Below, piece by piece: positions 18,466 to 26,222 of a stretch of DNA of 64,000 nt (positions within the stretch are counted from its first letter, which is position 1; each line of letters opens with the position of its first letter). Source of the DNA: an uncultured Bacteroidales bacterium. Lineage in GTDB: Bacteria > Bacteroidota > Bacteroidia > Bacteroidales > F082. The translations under genes were made by a program, and so were the position numbers. The notes under the pieces are model-generated. The model saw only the letters and a program-made list of their open reading frames with translations. It was not told the DNA's origin and did not search any database. Where the stretch lies: the NCBI GenBank assembly GCA_947304185.1, contig CAMZAM010000002.1:1-64000 (forward strand), given 5' to 3'.

Positions 18466-20169
18466 TTATTGAACATCTTTGACGAGGCGGACCGAGAAGT
18501 GTTCATAGCGATAGCCTTGTTCAATGCGTACATCATCATTAAAATCGAATTCACAACTATAAGCTTTAGCACTTGGACCGAATTCGTCCTTTGAGTTGCC
18601 TGATCCGTGTCCATAATGTGTTGCCGTCCAGTAGAATCCTTCTTTATTTGAACCCACACCATCTGTCAAATCATTGTAAGATCCTCCGCAAGGGAAGAAC
18701 ACAGCACCATTGGCTTCCATCAACGACCACTCATCGGTATCATACTCGTTCTCGTCATGAATGTCAGATATGAACGTAAGTCCATCAGGCACAGGGTAAC
18801 CGTCTGGCAGCAGGATGAGACCTTTAACATTGTTAACTATTCCATATCCCATGAGAGAAGATGCATTAGGGCGTTCTTCAAGCAGATACTGCATCTCTTC
18901 ATAAGTAAGAGTACGCCATGTGTCGGCGGCATCAACGCTACTCGTCGTTGGATTATAGATGGCATTATGTACGCCCCAGTCGTATTCTGTCCCATTAAGG
19001 TCGGACCCTACATCACTTCCCAGAGAAGGGCCTACACCATAGGTGTTTACGCTGTTCATACCGTTATTCGTCCCATCTCTGTGATTCCAAGGTTTAAATA
19101 AAGTACACAAATTGTCATCAAAATATTTCCAGCCGCTTGTACCCCACATGAATAAGTCTATCCAGCCTTCATAATCTGAAGCTGCATCATTATTGGAACT
19201 ACCACTAACAGTGCCATAATGAGTTGGTTCACTCCCTGATGAATTTCCGCCCACGTAATCCCACTGATGCTCAGCAAAGCGCCAAGTTTTGGTCGATGCT
19301 TGATATTGCAGGTTGCCTGGCGAGAAATGCACAGCTTCGTTAGGGCCGACAGAGAACACTGGAGTATATGGTGTTGAGGCACTTATTGTGAGATTGTCGA
19401 TCAGATCGTTGTTTTCGATAGCCGGAACATCGACTGCATCTGAGTACAGGTTATCATTGACCATAACTGTGGCGCCTTCAACTTCGTCTTGAGGGAGGAG
19501 AATAGCCCAGCCTTCGTTTTCACCTCTTTTGTTTAGGGTGATAGAGCTTCTGTCTCCTGTTGGTTCAAACACATTGTCAAGTACATCTTTAGTGAAAGTA
19601 AACACAACTACAGAACACATTCCGTACACTTTCACATCGCCTGTTGTGTTTTCAGGAAGGTTAAACTTCACCAAAGCGCATTTGTTATACAAGAAACACG
19701 AATATGTGTCGACTTCCGTATCATAGTTGCTGCTGGTGCATCCGTATGAGAAAACAGGGAGGTTGTCTGACTGGTCGCTGATTTCATAAACCTTAAATAT
19801 CATACCTTCATCATCTACTGTGACTATCGGTTCAAGACCGCCAGTATAGTAAAAATGCAGTTTGTCGGTGGTGGTCAATCCAACTTCAGCGCCAATTGTG
19901 CCAGAGAATTGTACTCCGTCGTAGATCAATGTGCCGACATATTTATCGCCGTTGCCTACCAACAGTTTATCACCGATAGTGAAATGCACCTCACCATAAT
20001 TACCGCCCTGAGTCGTGATCACATCATGTTTAGTGGCATAACTGGCATTAACGGTGATATGAACGCCGCCATTACCGGAAGTTGCGGTGACTGTCTCTAC
20101 ATGCTTTTTGCACTGGGTCATGCCAAGCACCAATGCAACTGCTATAACTATTGTGCTAAGTTTTTTCAT
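18466..20169 (-). CDS. Paralogous lipoprotein D
   Basis: A 567-residue paralog beginning with the short lipoprotein signal MKKLSTIVIAVALVLGMTQC (Cys20). The middle domain has GDKLLVGNGDKYVGTLIYDG, ISDQSDNLPVFSYG, NKCALVKFNL and WAILLPQD. The C-terminal domain has HFSPGNLQYQASTKTWRFAE, GWIDLFMWGTSG, TWRTLTYEEMQYL, GAVFFPCGGSY, FYWTAT and FSVRLVKD. The C-terminal domain carries a longer insertion (about 350-400) than its paralogs. It is the last gene of the F-E-D unit, 17 nt behind E, and precedes a strong terminator. Confidence 0.8.
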   Translation of the reverse strand: MKKLSTIVIAVALVLGMTQCKKHVETVTATSGNGGVHITVNASYATKHDVITTQGGNYGEVHFTIGDKLLVGNGDKYVGTLIYDGVQFSGTIGAEVGLTTTDKLHFYYTGGLEPIVTVDDEGMIFKVYEISDQSDNLPVFSYGCTSSNYDTEVDTYSCFLYNKCALVKFNLPENTTGDVKVYGMCSVVVFTFTKDVLDNVFEPTGDRSSITLNKRGENEGWAILLPQDEVEGATVMVNDNLYSDAVDVPAIENNDLIDNLTISASTPYTPVFSVGPNEAVHFSPGNLQYQASTKTWRFAEHQWDYVGGNSSGSEPTHYGTVSGSSNNDAASDYEGWIDLFMWGTSGWKYFDDNLCTLFKPWNHRDGTNNGMNSVNTYGVGPSLGSDVGSDLNGTEYDWGVHNAIYNPTTSSVDAADTWRTLTYEEMQYLLEERPNASSLMGYGIVNNVKGLILLPDGYPVPDGLTFISDIHDENEYDTDEWSLMEANGAVFFPCGGSYNDLTDGVGSNKEGFYWTATHYGHGSGNSKDEFGPSAKAYSCEFDFNDDVRIEQGYRYEHFSVRLVKDVQ

Positions 20170-20186
20170 TTTCTTTGTTTTAAGGA

Positions 20187-21767
20187 CTATTTAGTAGTTA
20201 CTACATTATAAACCAATCTGACCGAATAACCACAATTGCGATAGTAACTGCCAAATGGATTTACTGTCTTATACATAAATCTACAAACATCTGCCTGACC
20301 ATCTTCCGGGTCCGGCATATTTTCACATGAAGAAGCCCAATAATAGCCATCATCTTCAACATCCTCAACCTTAGTATCTTCACGAGAGCCAGCAGCTGGC
20401 ATGAAAACCGCCCCGTTAGATTCGAAGTATGCATTCCAATCATTGAGAGATATGATATTCACAACATAATCCAATTCATCGTTGTCATTAACGTGAGTTA
20501 ATGTTGAGTATGTGTTGGCATTCCAATCATCAGGGAACAGAATGACACCTGGCATATCGGCCACAACAGCTTTAACAAAACGCATACTCGATGTGGTTGT
20601 TCTTGTATTAAAAACATAATTCCACTCCGACCCGGTAAGCGTACGCCACGTCGTTATTCCACCAATTGTAACATTCTCGCCCCATTCGTTAAATGTAGTG
20701 TAATTCAGCTTATTATCATCTGTTTTTGCAGGATTATTGCCTGTACCCCAACCAAACAGTGACACTATGTTTTGTTTTTTGTAGTTTTCGCCTACATCCT
20801 GATCATTGGTTTCAATAGTGCGATATTGCGGCAGTATAAAACTCCATTTGGTGCTTCTTTTGTTATACTGTAAGTTTCCTCTGGAAAAATAAACCTTTTG
20901 GGTTGCACTGACAGAAAACTCATGATCCAAAACAGGGTTTGAAGTGTTTATTGTGACATTCGTACCAACCAAATTATTGGCTTGAATTGCCGGAACATCA
21001 ACCGCATCGACATACAAAGTATTGCCAATCATAACATTTGCGTCGTCGACCTTGGTCTGAGGAAGCAAGATGGCCCATTTTTCAGTATTTCCCGAACCTC
21101 TGGAATTGAGAATTATCGGATCTCTTTTCCCTGTTGGGACAAATACGTTGGCAATATTTTCCGGTTCGTTGAAGTTAAACTTGACTTCAGAAAGCATATC
21201 GAACACCGTCACTTGATCGCTAGTGGAGGTTCCCATATTAAACTTTACCAAAGCACAATTATTCAACAGCATGCTAGAATAACTTGTAACTCCTTCATTA
21301 TAAACAACATCTGACTTACCACACGAAAAGACCGGAAGATTGTCGGACTGGTCGCTTATATCAAATGTTAGATACGTTTCACCACCTTCTTCCAATATAT
21401 TGTCGTAATACTTGTAGCCACCTGTGTAGTAAAAATACAGGTATTCATTAGGTGTCAACTCAATAGTTTCATATGGTGGTTCATCGTCGACACCGATTTC
21501 GCCTTCGAATTGACCGTTATGGTAATATAAAGTGCCCACAAATTGGCCTCCATTACCGACATAAAGCTCGTCATTCTCGCTAAACGTGACCTTACCGTAA
21601 TCGTCACCGGCAGTTGTATTTACGCTATGTTTTGCATCGTTATCGATGCCAAGCGTTATGTGAACTCCACCATGACTGGTTGGGGCAATAGTCTCAATAT
21701 GCTTTTTGCACTGAGTAAAACCAAACACCAATGCGAGAGCCACTATTATCGCGCTTAACTTTTTCAT
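20187..21767 (-). CDS. Paralogous lipoprotein E
   Basis: A 526-residue paralog with the short lipoprotein signal MKKLSAIIVALALVFGFTQC (Cys20). The middle domain has NDELYVGNGGQFVGTLYYHN, ISDQSDNLPVFSCG, NNCALVKFNM and WAILLPQT. The C-terminal domain has YFSRGNLQYNKRSTKWSF, VSLFGWGTG, TWRTLTGSEWNYVF, GAVFMPAAGSR, YYWASS and CGYSVRLV. It is the middle gene of the F-E-D unit; gaps are 27 nt to F and 17 nt to D. It is the shortest of the six. Confidence 0.8.
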   Translation of the reverse strand: MKKLSAIIVALALVFGFTQCKKHIETIAPTSHGGVHITLGIDNDAKHSVNTTAGDDYGKVTFSENDELYVGNGGQFVGTLYYHNGQFEGEIGVDDEPPYETIELTPNEYLYFYYTGGYKYYDNILEEGGETYLTFDISDQSDNLPVFSCGKSDVVYNEGVTSYSSMLLNNCALVKFNMGTSTSDQVTVFDMLSEVKFNFNEPENIANVFVPTGKRDPIILNSRGSGNTEKWAILLPQTKVDDANVMIGNTLYVDAVDVPAIQANNLVGTNVTINTSNPVLDHEFSVSATQKVYFSRGNLQYNKRSTKWSFILPQYRTIETNDQDVGENYKKQNIVSLFGWGTGNNPAKTDDNKLNYTTFNEWGENVTIGGITTWRTLTGSEWNYVFNTRTTTSSMRFVKAVVADMPGVILFPDDWNANTYSTLTHVNDNDELDYVVNIISLNDWNAYFESNGAVFMPAAGSREDTKVEDVEDDGYYWASSCENMPDPEDGQADVCRFMYKTVNPFGSYYRNCGYSVRLVYNVVTTK

Positions 21768-21794
21768 ATTCTCGAATTGTTGATAATTGGAATA

Positions 21795-23747
21795 TTAAAA
21801 ATCAAACTCACGCATGAGACGAACAGATGCTCCTGTGTAACGCGGTCTTATTTCTGGTCCAGGATAATAATAGCCCACTGTAAATATATTGGCAGTATAT
21901 TCCTTCCAGTATGGATTATGTGCCCAGTAGGCAAACAGGCGGTTTTCAGTGTTATCGTAATACCACTCATATGAATCGTTAACCTTATCGTACCTGCGAA
22001 TACCTCCTCCTGGCAAGAATATCGCGCCATTGGCTGCCATCAAGCCCCAGTTAGTTTCATCATAAACATTAAGCGTGTAAGTATTCCAGTCGCTTTCATC
22101 ACCGTAAGTTTTAGGTTGCCATGCGGCTGCTAATGCAGCAGTAGGCCACTCAAAGTAATCCGGAATAAGCACATAACCTTTAACACCATTAACTGTGGCA
22201 GGACCGCCTTTGTTTACACGTATATCATCCTGATAACCTAAATCCACCGCATCTTCATTAGGTCTCCAGTTAATAAGGCACAGCCATTCTGCCATGTTAG
22301 GAGCATACCATGTATAACCATTATTTGTAGGATCACCACAATAATCGCCCCAATCATAGTAGGTAGCATAATCATCCTCATCGGTTGATGTCTTTGTTGG
22401 AGCATTACCTGTGCCAAAACCGAACAAATCGATCCAGCCATCGTAGGAATCAGAAATGTTCATATTGTCTGAACCTATTACATCCCATTGGTGTTCTGCA
22501 AAACGCCACCCAGCACCAGTGCCAGCAGCCTTGTATTGCAGGTTACCTGGTGAGAAGAGAGATTTTTTATTTTGTCTTACAGTGAAAAAGTCAAACTGTT
22601 CATGTGTACCGCTGCAACTAACTGCAACTTCTTTGTACTCGTTAATTGCTACTGCATCAATACTTACATTGCCGGTATATAACCAATTACGGAGAAGCAT
22701 GTTTTTGTTGCTCACTGCATTCTGAGGCAACATAACAGCCCACCTCACATTTGCATCACCTGATGATGCGTGATACAAAGCTATTTTACCTGTTGAATTC
22801 AGATCCGGAGTTACAGTTACACCATTAGAAATATCCAGTCTGGCTTGTGTAAGTACACCCGAAAGAATCACTTCATCATCAAGGGCCATTCCAACTTCTG
22901 CTGTGACACCATTGAAAGTGAATTTAACCAATGCGCACTTATTCTCCAATACGCAAGAAAAATCGGTTATACCGGCTGCTTCATAATTACCGTATAAATC
23001 AGCTGTTTGTCCGACCGACAATACAGGCAGATTTCTTTTTTGGCCGCTAATATCGGCATAAATACCTTGTTCATCCATACCAAGTACAGCGTTACCAAAG
23101 AAACCGAAATGGAGATAGTCGTCGGGATCTAAAGCTACAGGCGGGTAAGGCTCATCTTCCGTAACATCGACACCAATTATGCCGTTAAATATCTCATCAT
23201 CTGCGTCATATACCATCGCACCCACAATGTTTCCACCATTGAAAACATAAAGCATATCCTCGTCGTCAAACTCAACCTTACCTAAATCGCCAGGGAAAGG
23301 CTCGCCAGTGGTGATGACATGGTGACGTGTGCCATTTTCAACTTTAAGACTGATACGAATACCATTTTCATGAGTAGACGTAATTGTCTCGACGTTCTTT
23401 TTGCACTGGGTCATGCCGAGGAGCATAGCTGCTGCGAGCAAGAGTGTCATGCCTTTGCGAGCGCGTTTACGGCGTGCCACTGCATAGCCTGCACCTGCTG
23501 CAACCAAAATCAACAAGCCGCTTCCGACTGGAACGCCAAACTGCTGGTTGGTGATACCGCCTGTTACGCCAGTACCAGGGTCCTGACCGAATGTTTGGTT
23601 GGTGATGTTGCCTGTTGCGACATCACGGTTGATGTAATCTTCATTGTTTTTGAAAAAACCGTCGTTTTGTGCTGCCATCGGCATAACAAAGCCGATAGTC
23701 ATAATCATCGAAAGCACGAGAGCTCTCAAAGTTGTTGTTTTTTTCAT
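21795..23747 (-). CDS. Paralogous lipoprotein F with composite N-terminal membrane module
   Basis: A 650-residue paralog, the longest and the first gene of the array. The signal peptide ends VMPMAAQ. Then come NDGFFKNNEDYINRD, the PVGSGLLI...GAGYAVARRKR segment (about 73-95) and an internal lipoprotein-type signal MTLLLAAAMLLGMTQC (Cys about 115). The middle domain (DEDMLYVFNGGNIVGAMVYD, NKCALVKFTF, WAVMLPQN) and C-terminal domain (LFSPGNLQYKAAGTGAGWRF, GWIDLFGFGTG, GAIFLPGGGIRR, SVRLMREF) are as in the paralogs. It shares a near-identical N-terminal module with gene B. It leads the F-E-D unit. Confidence 0.8.
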   Translation of the reverse strand: MKKTTTLRALVLSMIMTIGFVMPMAAQNDGFFKNNEDYINRDVATGNITNQTFGQDPGTGVTGGITNQQFGVPVGSGLLILVAAGAGYAVARRKRARKGMTLLLAAAMLLGMTQCKKNVETITSTHENGIRISLKVENGTRHHVITTGEPFPGDLGKVEFDDEDMLYVFNGGNIVGAMVYDADDEIFNGIIGVDVTEDEPYPPVALDPDDYLHFGFFGNAVLGMDEQGIYADISGQKRNLPVLSVGQTADLYGNYEAAGITDFSCVLENKCALVKFTFNGVTAEVGMALDDEVILSGVLTQARLDISNGVTVTPDLNSTGKIALYHASSGDANVRWAVMLPQNAVSNKNMLLRNWLYTGNVSIDAVAINEYKEVAVSCSGTHEQFDFFTVRQNKKSLFSPGNLQYKAAGTGAGWRFAEHQWDVIGSDNMNISDSYDGWIDLFGFGTGNAPTKTSTDEDDYATYYDWGDYCGDPTNNGYTWYAPNMAEWLCLINWRPNEDAVDLGYQDDIRVNKGGPATVNGVKGYVLIPDYFEWPTAALAAAWQPKTYGDESDWNTYTLNVYDETNWGLMAANGAIFLPGGGIRRYDKVNDSYEWYYDNTENRLFAYWAHNPYWKEYTANIFTVGYYYPGPEIRPRYTGASVRLMREFDF

Positions 23748-23794
23748 TGTGTGATTTAATTAGTTTATGAGTTTATTTATTGAATTTTAATATT

Positions 23795-23829
23795 CAAAGT
23801 TAATCGTTATTTTTGCGGCTGCAAAATTA
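23795..23829 (-). promoter_or_regulatory. Promoter region of the F-E-D unit
   Basis: Two minus-strand -7 boxes are visible: TAATTTTG at 23829-23822, inside the conserved GGCTGCAAAATTAC block shared with genes A and C, and TAACTTTG at 23802-23795 nearer the start codon. The distal one gives a leader of about 70 nt. Confidence 0.55.
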
Positions 23830-23868
23830 CAAAGAAAATCAATACGATAGACATTTTTTTTGCAAAAA

Positions 23869-23936
23869 TGTCAGTTTAGAGTTTAGAGTGTAAAGTTTAA
23901 AGTAGTTTTATAGTTGAAAGTAGTAAGTTTTAAAGG
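23869..23936. repeat. Low-complexity AGTTTAAAGT-type repeat tract
   Basis: Degenerate head-to-tail copies of (A)GTTTAGAGT/AGTTTAAAGT fill the gap between gene F's promoter and the MntP-like gene. A similar tract occurs at 62590-62628 and a related one at 12712-12750. No gene is seen here. Confidence 0.5.
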
Positions 23937-23939
23937 GGA

Positions 23940-24479
23940 TTACAGCAATGCAACTATGCCTGTGGCAAGAATTGTCAAGGCCGCAACAATGTTCAAAAGA
24001 CTGTTTACAAGCAGCTTGGTTTGCGTAAATTTGGTTCCAATTCCGATCAATCCCCAGATGAGGGAGATGCCTATAATATATAAAGGTGTGATTTTGCCAA
24101 ACAACGGCAAAAACGCTTCACTGGCTATCATCCCAGCTATTAAAGCATTGATACCCAATGCGATAGATAAAAATATCAGTTGTTTTGGCTTGTCGATAAG
24201 AAAAAGGTTCTTTCCGCTTTTGATTTTCAGAGTGTCAATTATCATCCTGAAAGCTATCATGAAACAGAATATCAGGACGATGACCTTGGCGAATCCAGCG
24301 AATTTGTACATAAAGGTGCCGCCAAGCAGCGCTCCGAGCCAATACATCAGCCCCTGCCCTGCCGCCAACGCACACATAAACAGCATGTTACGCCACCAAC
24401 CGTTCTTTTTCTCGACGTTGAAGACGGTGGAGGCGACGCAGACGCAGAAGGTTAATGATATAACAAATGTGATACTCAC
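23940..24479 (-). CDS. MntP/DUF204-like integral membrane protein
   Basis: A ~179-residue protein with about six hydrophobic segments in two repeats of three, resembling MntP-type manganese efflux pumps (FVISLTFCVCVAST, LMYWLGALLGG, VIVLIFCFMIAFRMI, FLSIALGINALIAGMIAS, IIGISLIWGLIGIG, NIVAALTILATGIVAL). The two Asp residues typical of MntP helices 1 and 4 are not seen: the equivalent helix-4 motif reads GINALIAG. The in-frame ORF extends 35 codons upstream, but that part translates a hairpin array; I choose the GTG at 24479, which starts with the first hydrophobic segment. The gene lies 133 nt downstream of tnaA. Substrate is uncertain. Confidence 0.55.
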   Translation of the reverse strand: MSITFVISLTFCVCVASTVFNVEKKNGWWRNMLFMCALAAGQGLMYWLGALLGGTFMYKFAGFAKVIVLIFCFMIAFRMIIDTLKIKSGKNLFLIDKPKQLIFLSIALGINALIAGMIASEAFLPLFGKITPLYIIGISLIWGLIGIGTKFTQTKLLVNSLLNIVAALTILATGIVALL

Positions 24480-24491
24480 TTCGTTCGTTAA

Positions 24492-24611
24492 TGTGTGCTC
24501 CCTACGGTCGCAATGTGCCGCTTCGCGGAATGTGTGGGCTTCGCCCATTGCGCGAAGCGCACACATTCGCCGCAAGGCGCACATTTTAACAAATTCGCCG
24601 TTAGGCGCAAA
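24492..24611. repeat. Array of short hairpins between tnaA and the MntP-like gene
   Basis: Four short stem-loops in a row: CCGC-TTC-GCGG (24518-24528), GCTTCGC-n7-GCGAAGC (24538-24558), CGCC-GCAA-GGCG (24568-24579, a GNRA loop) and CGCC-GTTA-GGCG (24596-24607). They are separated by related linkers AATGTG / CACATT / AAATT. The array starts at the tnaA stop codon and ends near the next gene's start. It is probably a REP-like cluster acting as a 3' processing or attenuation site. Confidence 0.65.
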
Positions 24612-25988
24612 TTATTTCAATCTCTTGAACTGGCAGGTGAAGTGACGCATCAATTCAGCTTCCCAGGTGATTTCCAAACCACGTTTGATGGTGCCGCGGC
24701 GGTCGTAAACGTTCTTCAGAGCGGCTGCGATGACGTCCATGTGGTTGTTAGTGTAAACACGGCGTGGGATGCAGAGACGCACGAAGTCGTTGCCACCGAA
24801 ACGGTTCTCGCGTGTGACAGGGTCACGGTCGGCAAGGACGTAACCGATTTCGCAAGCGCGGATACCTGCCTCGAGGTATAGTTCGCATGTCAGTGTCTGT
24901 GCAGGGAATTCTTCCTTAGGGATGTTGGTCAAAACCTTGTCGGCATCGACGAAGATGGCGTGACCACCGGCAGGACGCTGGTAAGGGATGCCGTATTCAT
25001 CGAGTTTTGAAGCGAGGTAATGGACCTGTTTGATACGTGTCTCGACCATGTCGAATTCGATGTTTTCCTTCAAACCGACGGCGAGGGCGTCCATATCACG
25101 GCCGTTCATACCACCGTATGTTAGGAAACCTTCGAATGGGATGCAGAACAACTTGGTGCCTTCGTACCATTCTGTCTTATTCGTTGCGATGAAACCGCCC
25201 ATGTTGACGAGAGCGTCTTTCTTTGCTGACATTGTCATTGCATCGGCGTATGAGTACATCTCCTTTGCGATCTCGCGGAGAGTCTTGTTCTCATAACCTT
25301 TCTCACGTGTCTTGATGAAATAGCAGTTCTCGATGAAACGAGCGCTATCGACGACGACCGGCACACCGTATTTATGGCAGAGCTCGCATGTCTCGCGGAC
25401 GTTCTGCATCGAAACCGGCTGACCGCCGACGGTGTTGTTAGTCACTGTGAGGACCATAAACGGCACGTTGCCTTTGTTCTCTTTCAACACTTTCTCGAGT
25501 TTCTCAAGGCTGACGTTGCCTTTGAAAGGCACTTCAAGCTGTGTGTCATAGGCCTCAGGCACTGTGACGTCGACAGCGAATGCCTTACGGCTCTCGATAT
25601 GACCTTTTGTGGTGTCGAAGTGAGCGTTGCCCGGGATGACCTGACCTGGCTTCACGAGGTATGAGAACAGCACGTTCTCAGCGGCGCGGCCTTGGTGGGT
25701 TGGGATGACATATTCAAAACCGGTGAGCTCAGTGATAGTGTCTTTCATGTGATAGAATGAACGAGCGCCGCCGTAGCTCTCGTCGCCCATCATCATCGCG
25801 CTCCACTGACGGTCGCTCATGGCGCCTGTGCCAGAGTCGGTCAGCAAGTCGATATACACATAGTCTGACTTCAGCATGAAGATGTTGTTGTGAGCTTCTT
25901 CGAGCCATTTCTCACGTTGTTCACGAGTGGATTTCTTAATGGGTTCGACCATCTTGATTTTCCACGCTTCTGCAAATGGTAATTCCAT
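24612..25988 (-). CDS. tnaA: Tryptophanase
   Basis: A 458-residue PLP-dependent beta-eliminating lyase that converts tryptophan to indole, pyruvate and ammonia. The family landmarks are IDLLTDSGTGAMSDRQW, IPTHQGRAAENVL, HFDTTKGHIESR, VVVDSARF and the PLP lysine in MTMSAKKDALVNMGG. Against the close relative tyrosine phenol-lyase, it has the tryptophanase-type residues ACEIGYVLADRDP and a His in the C-terminal MRHFTCQF, where tyrosine phenol-lyase has Phe. Its length is typical. It has its own promoter (26079) and a leader holding a palindromic element. No tnaC-like leader peptide was recognised. Confidence 0.93.
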   Translation of the reverse strand: MELPFAEAWKIKMVEPIKKSTREQREKWLEEAHNNIFMLKSDYVYIDLLTDSGTGAMSDRQWSAMMMGDESYGGARSFYHMKDTITELTGFEYVIPTHQGRAAENVLFSYLVKPGQVIPGNAHFDTTKGHIESRKAFAVDVTVPEAYDTQLEVPFKGNVSLEKLEKVLKENKGNVPFMVLTVTNNTVGGQPVSMQNVRETCELCHKYGVPVVVDSARFIENCYFIKTREKGYENKTLREIAKEMYSYADAMTMSAKKDALVNMGGFIATNKTEWYEGTKLFCIPFEGFLTYGGMNGRDMDALAVGLKENIEFDMVETRIKQVHYLASKLDEYGIPYQRPAGGHAIFVDADKVLTNIPKEEFPAQTLTCELYLEAGIRACEIGYVLADRDPVTRENRFGGNDFVRLCIPRRVYTNNHMDVIAAALKNVYDRRGTIKRGLEITWEAELMRHFTCQFKRLK

Positions 25989-26024
25989 AGTTTATCTGAT
26001 TTAAAATTAAAACTCTTAATTGCC

Positions 26025-26070
26025 GGAGATTTCTCCATTCCATTTCATTTCAGTCGAAATGACGAAACTA
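26025..26070. repeat. REP-like palindromic element in the tnaA leader
   Basis: On the minus strand it reads as a GTCATTTCGACTGAAATG stem (26046-26061: CATTTC, loop, GAAATG) followed by GGAGAAATCTCC (26025-26036, itself a palindrome). The combination TCATTTCGA...GGAGAAATCTCC recalls dispersed extragenic palindromes I know from other Bacteroidetes genomes. Only one copy is in this window. Confidence 0.5.
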
Positions 26071-26078
26071 GCAAGGTG

Positions 26079-26086
26079 CAAAATTA
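26079..26086 (-). promoter_or_regulatory. -7 box of tnaA
   Basis: CAAAATTA reads TAATTTTG on the minus strand, about 90 nt upstream of the tnaA ATG. The REP-like element lies within the predicted leader. Confidence 0.55.
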
Positions 26087-26165
26087 CGACTATTTTTTGG
26101 ATTAATGATATCCTTAAATATAATTTTTCCGTTTTAGAACCTTTTTTTGTCGTTTCAAAAAAAAA

Positions 26166-26198
26166 TTGCAAATGTTTTCTAAAAATAAATTACTTTTG
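26166..26198 (+). promoter_or_regulatory. Promoter of the TonB-receptor-like gene
   Basis: TTG at 26166-26168, a 22-nt spacer and TACTTTTG at 26191-26198. This spacing equals that seen ahead of the OmpA gene and lipoprotein A. The ATG at 26223 follows about 25 nt later. Confidence 0.6.
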
Positions 26199-26222
26199 CA
26201 TCTGTTAAAAAAGATTGAAACA

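Noticed and set aside
24480-24584. 35-residue N-terminal extension of the MntP-like protein (MCALRRMCALRAMGE...).
   Set aside because: It translates the hairpin array; membrane-protein similarity begins only at the GTG at 24479.
23914-24645. 243-residue plus-strand ORF opposite the MntP-like gene.
   Set aside because: It runs through the hairpin array and into tnaA antisense; its composition is that of an antisense translation of membrane helices.
24612-25988. Tyrosine phenol-lyase instead of tryptophanase.
   Set aside because: The C-terminal His (MRHFT) and the CEIGYVLADRDP segment agree with tryptophanase, not tyrosine phenol-lyase.
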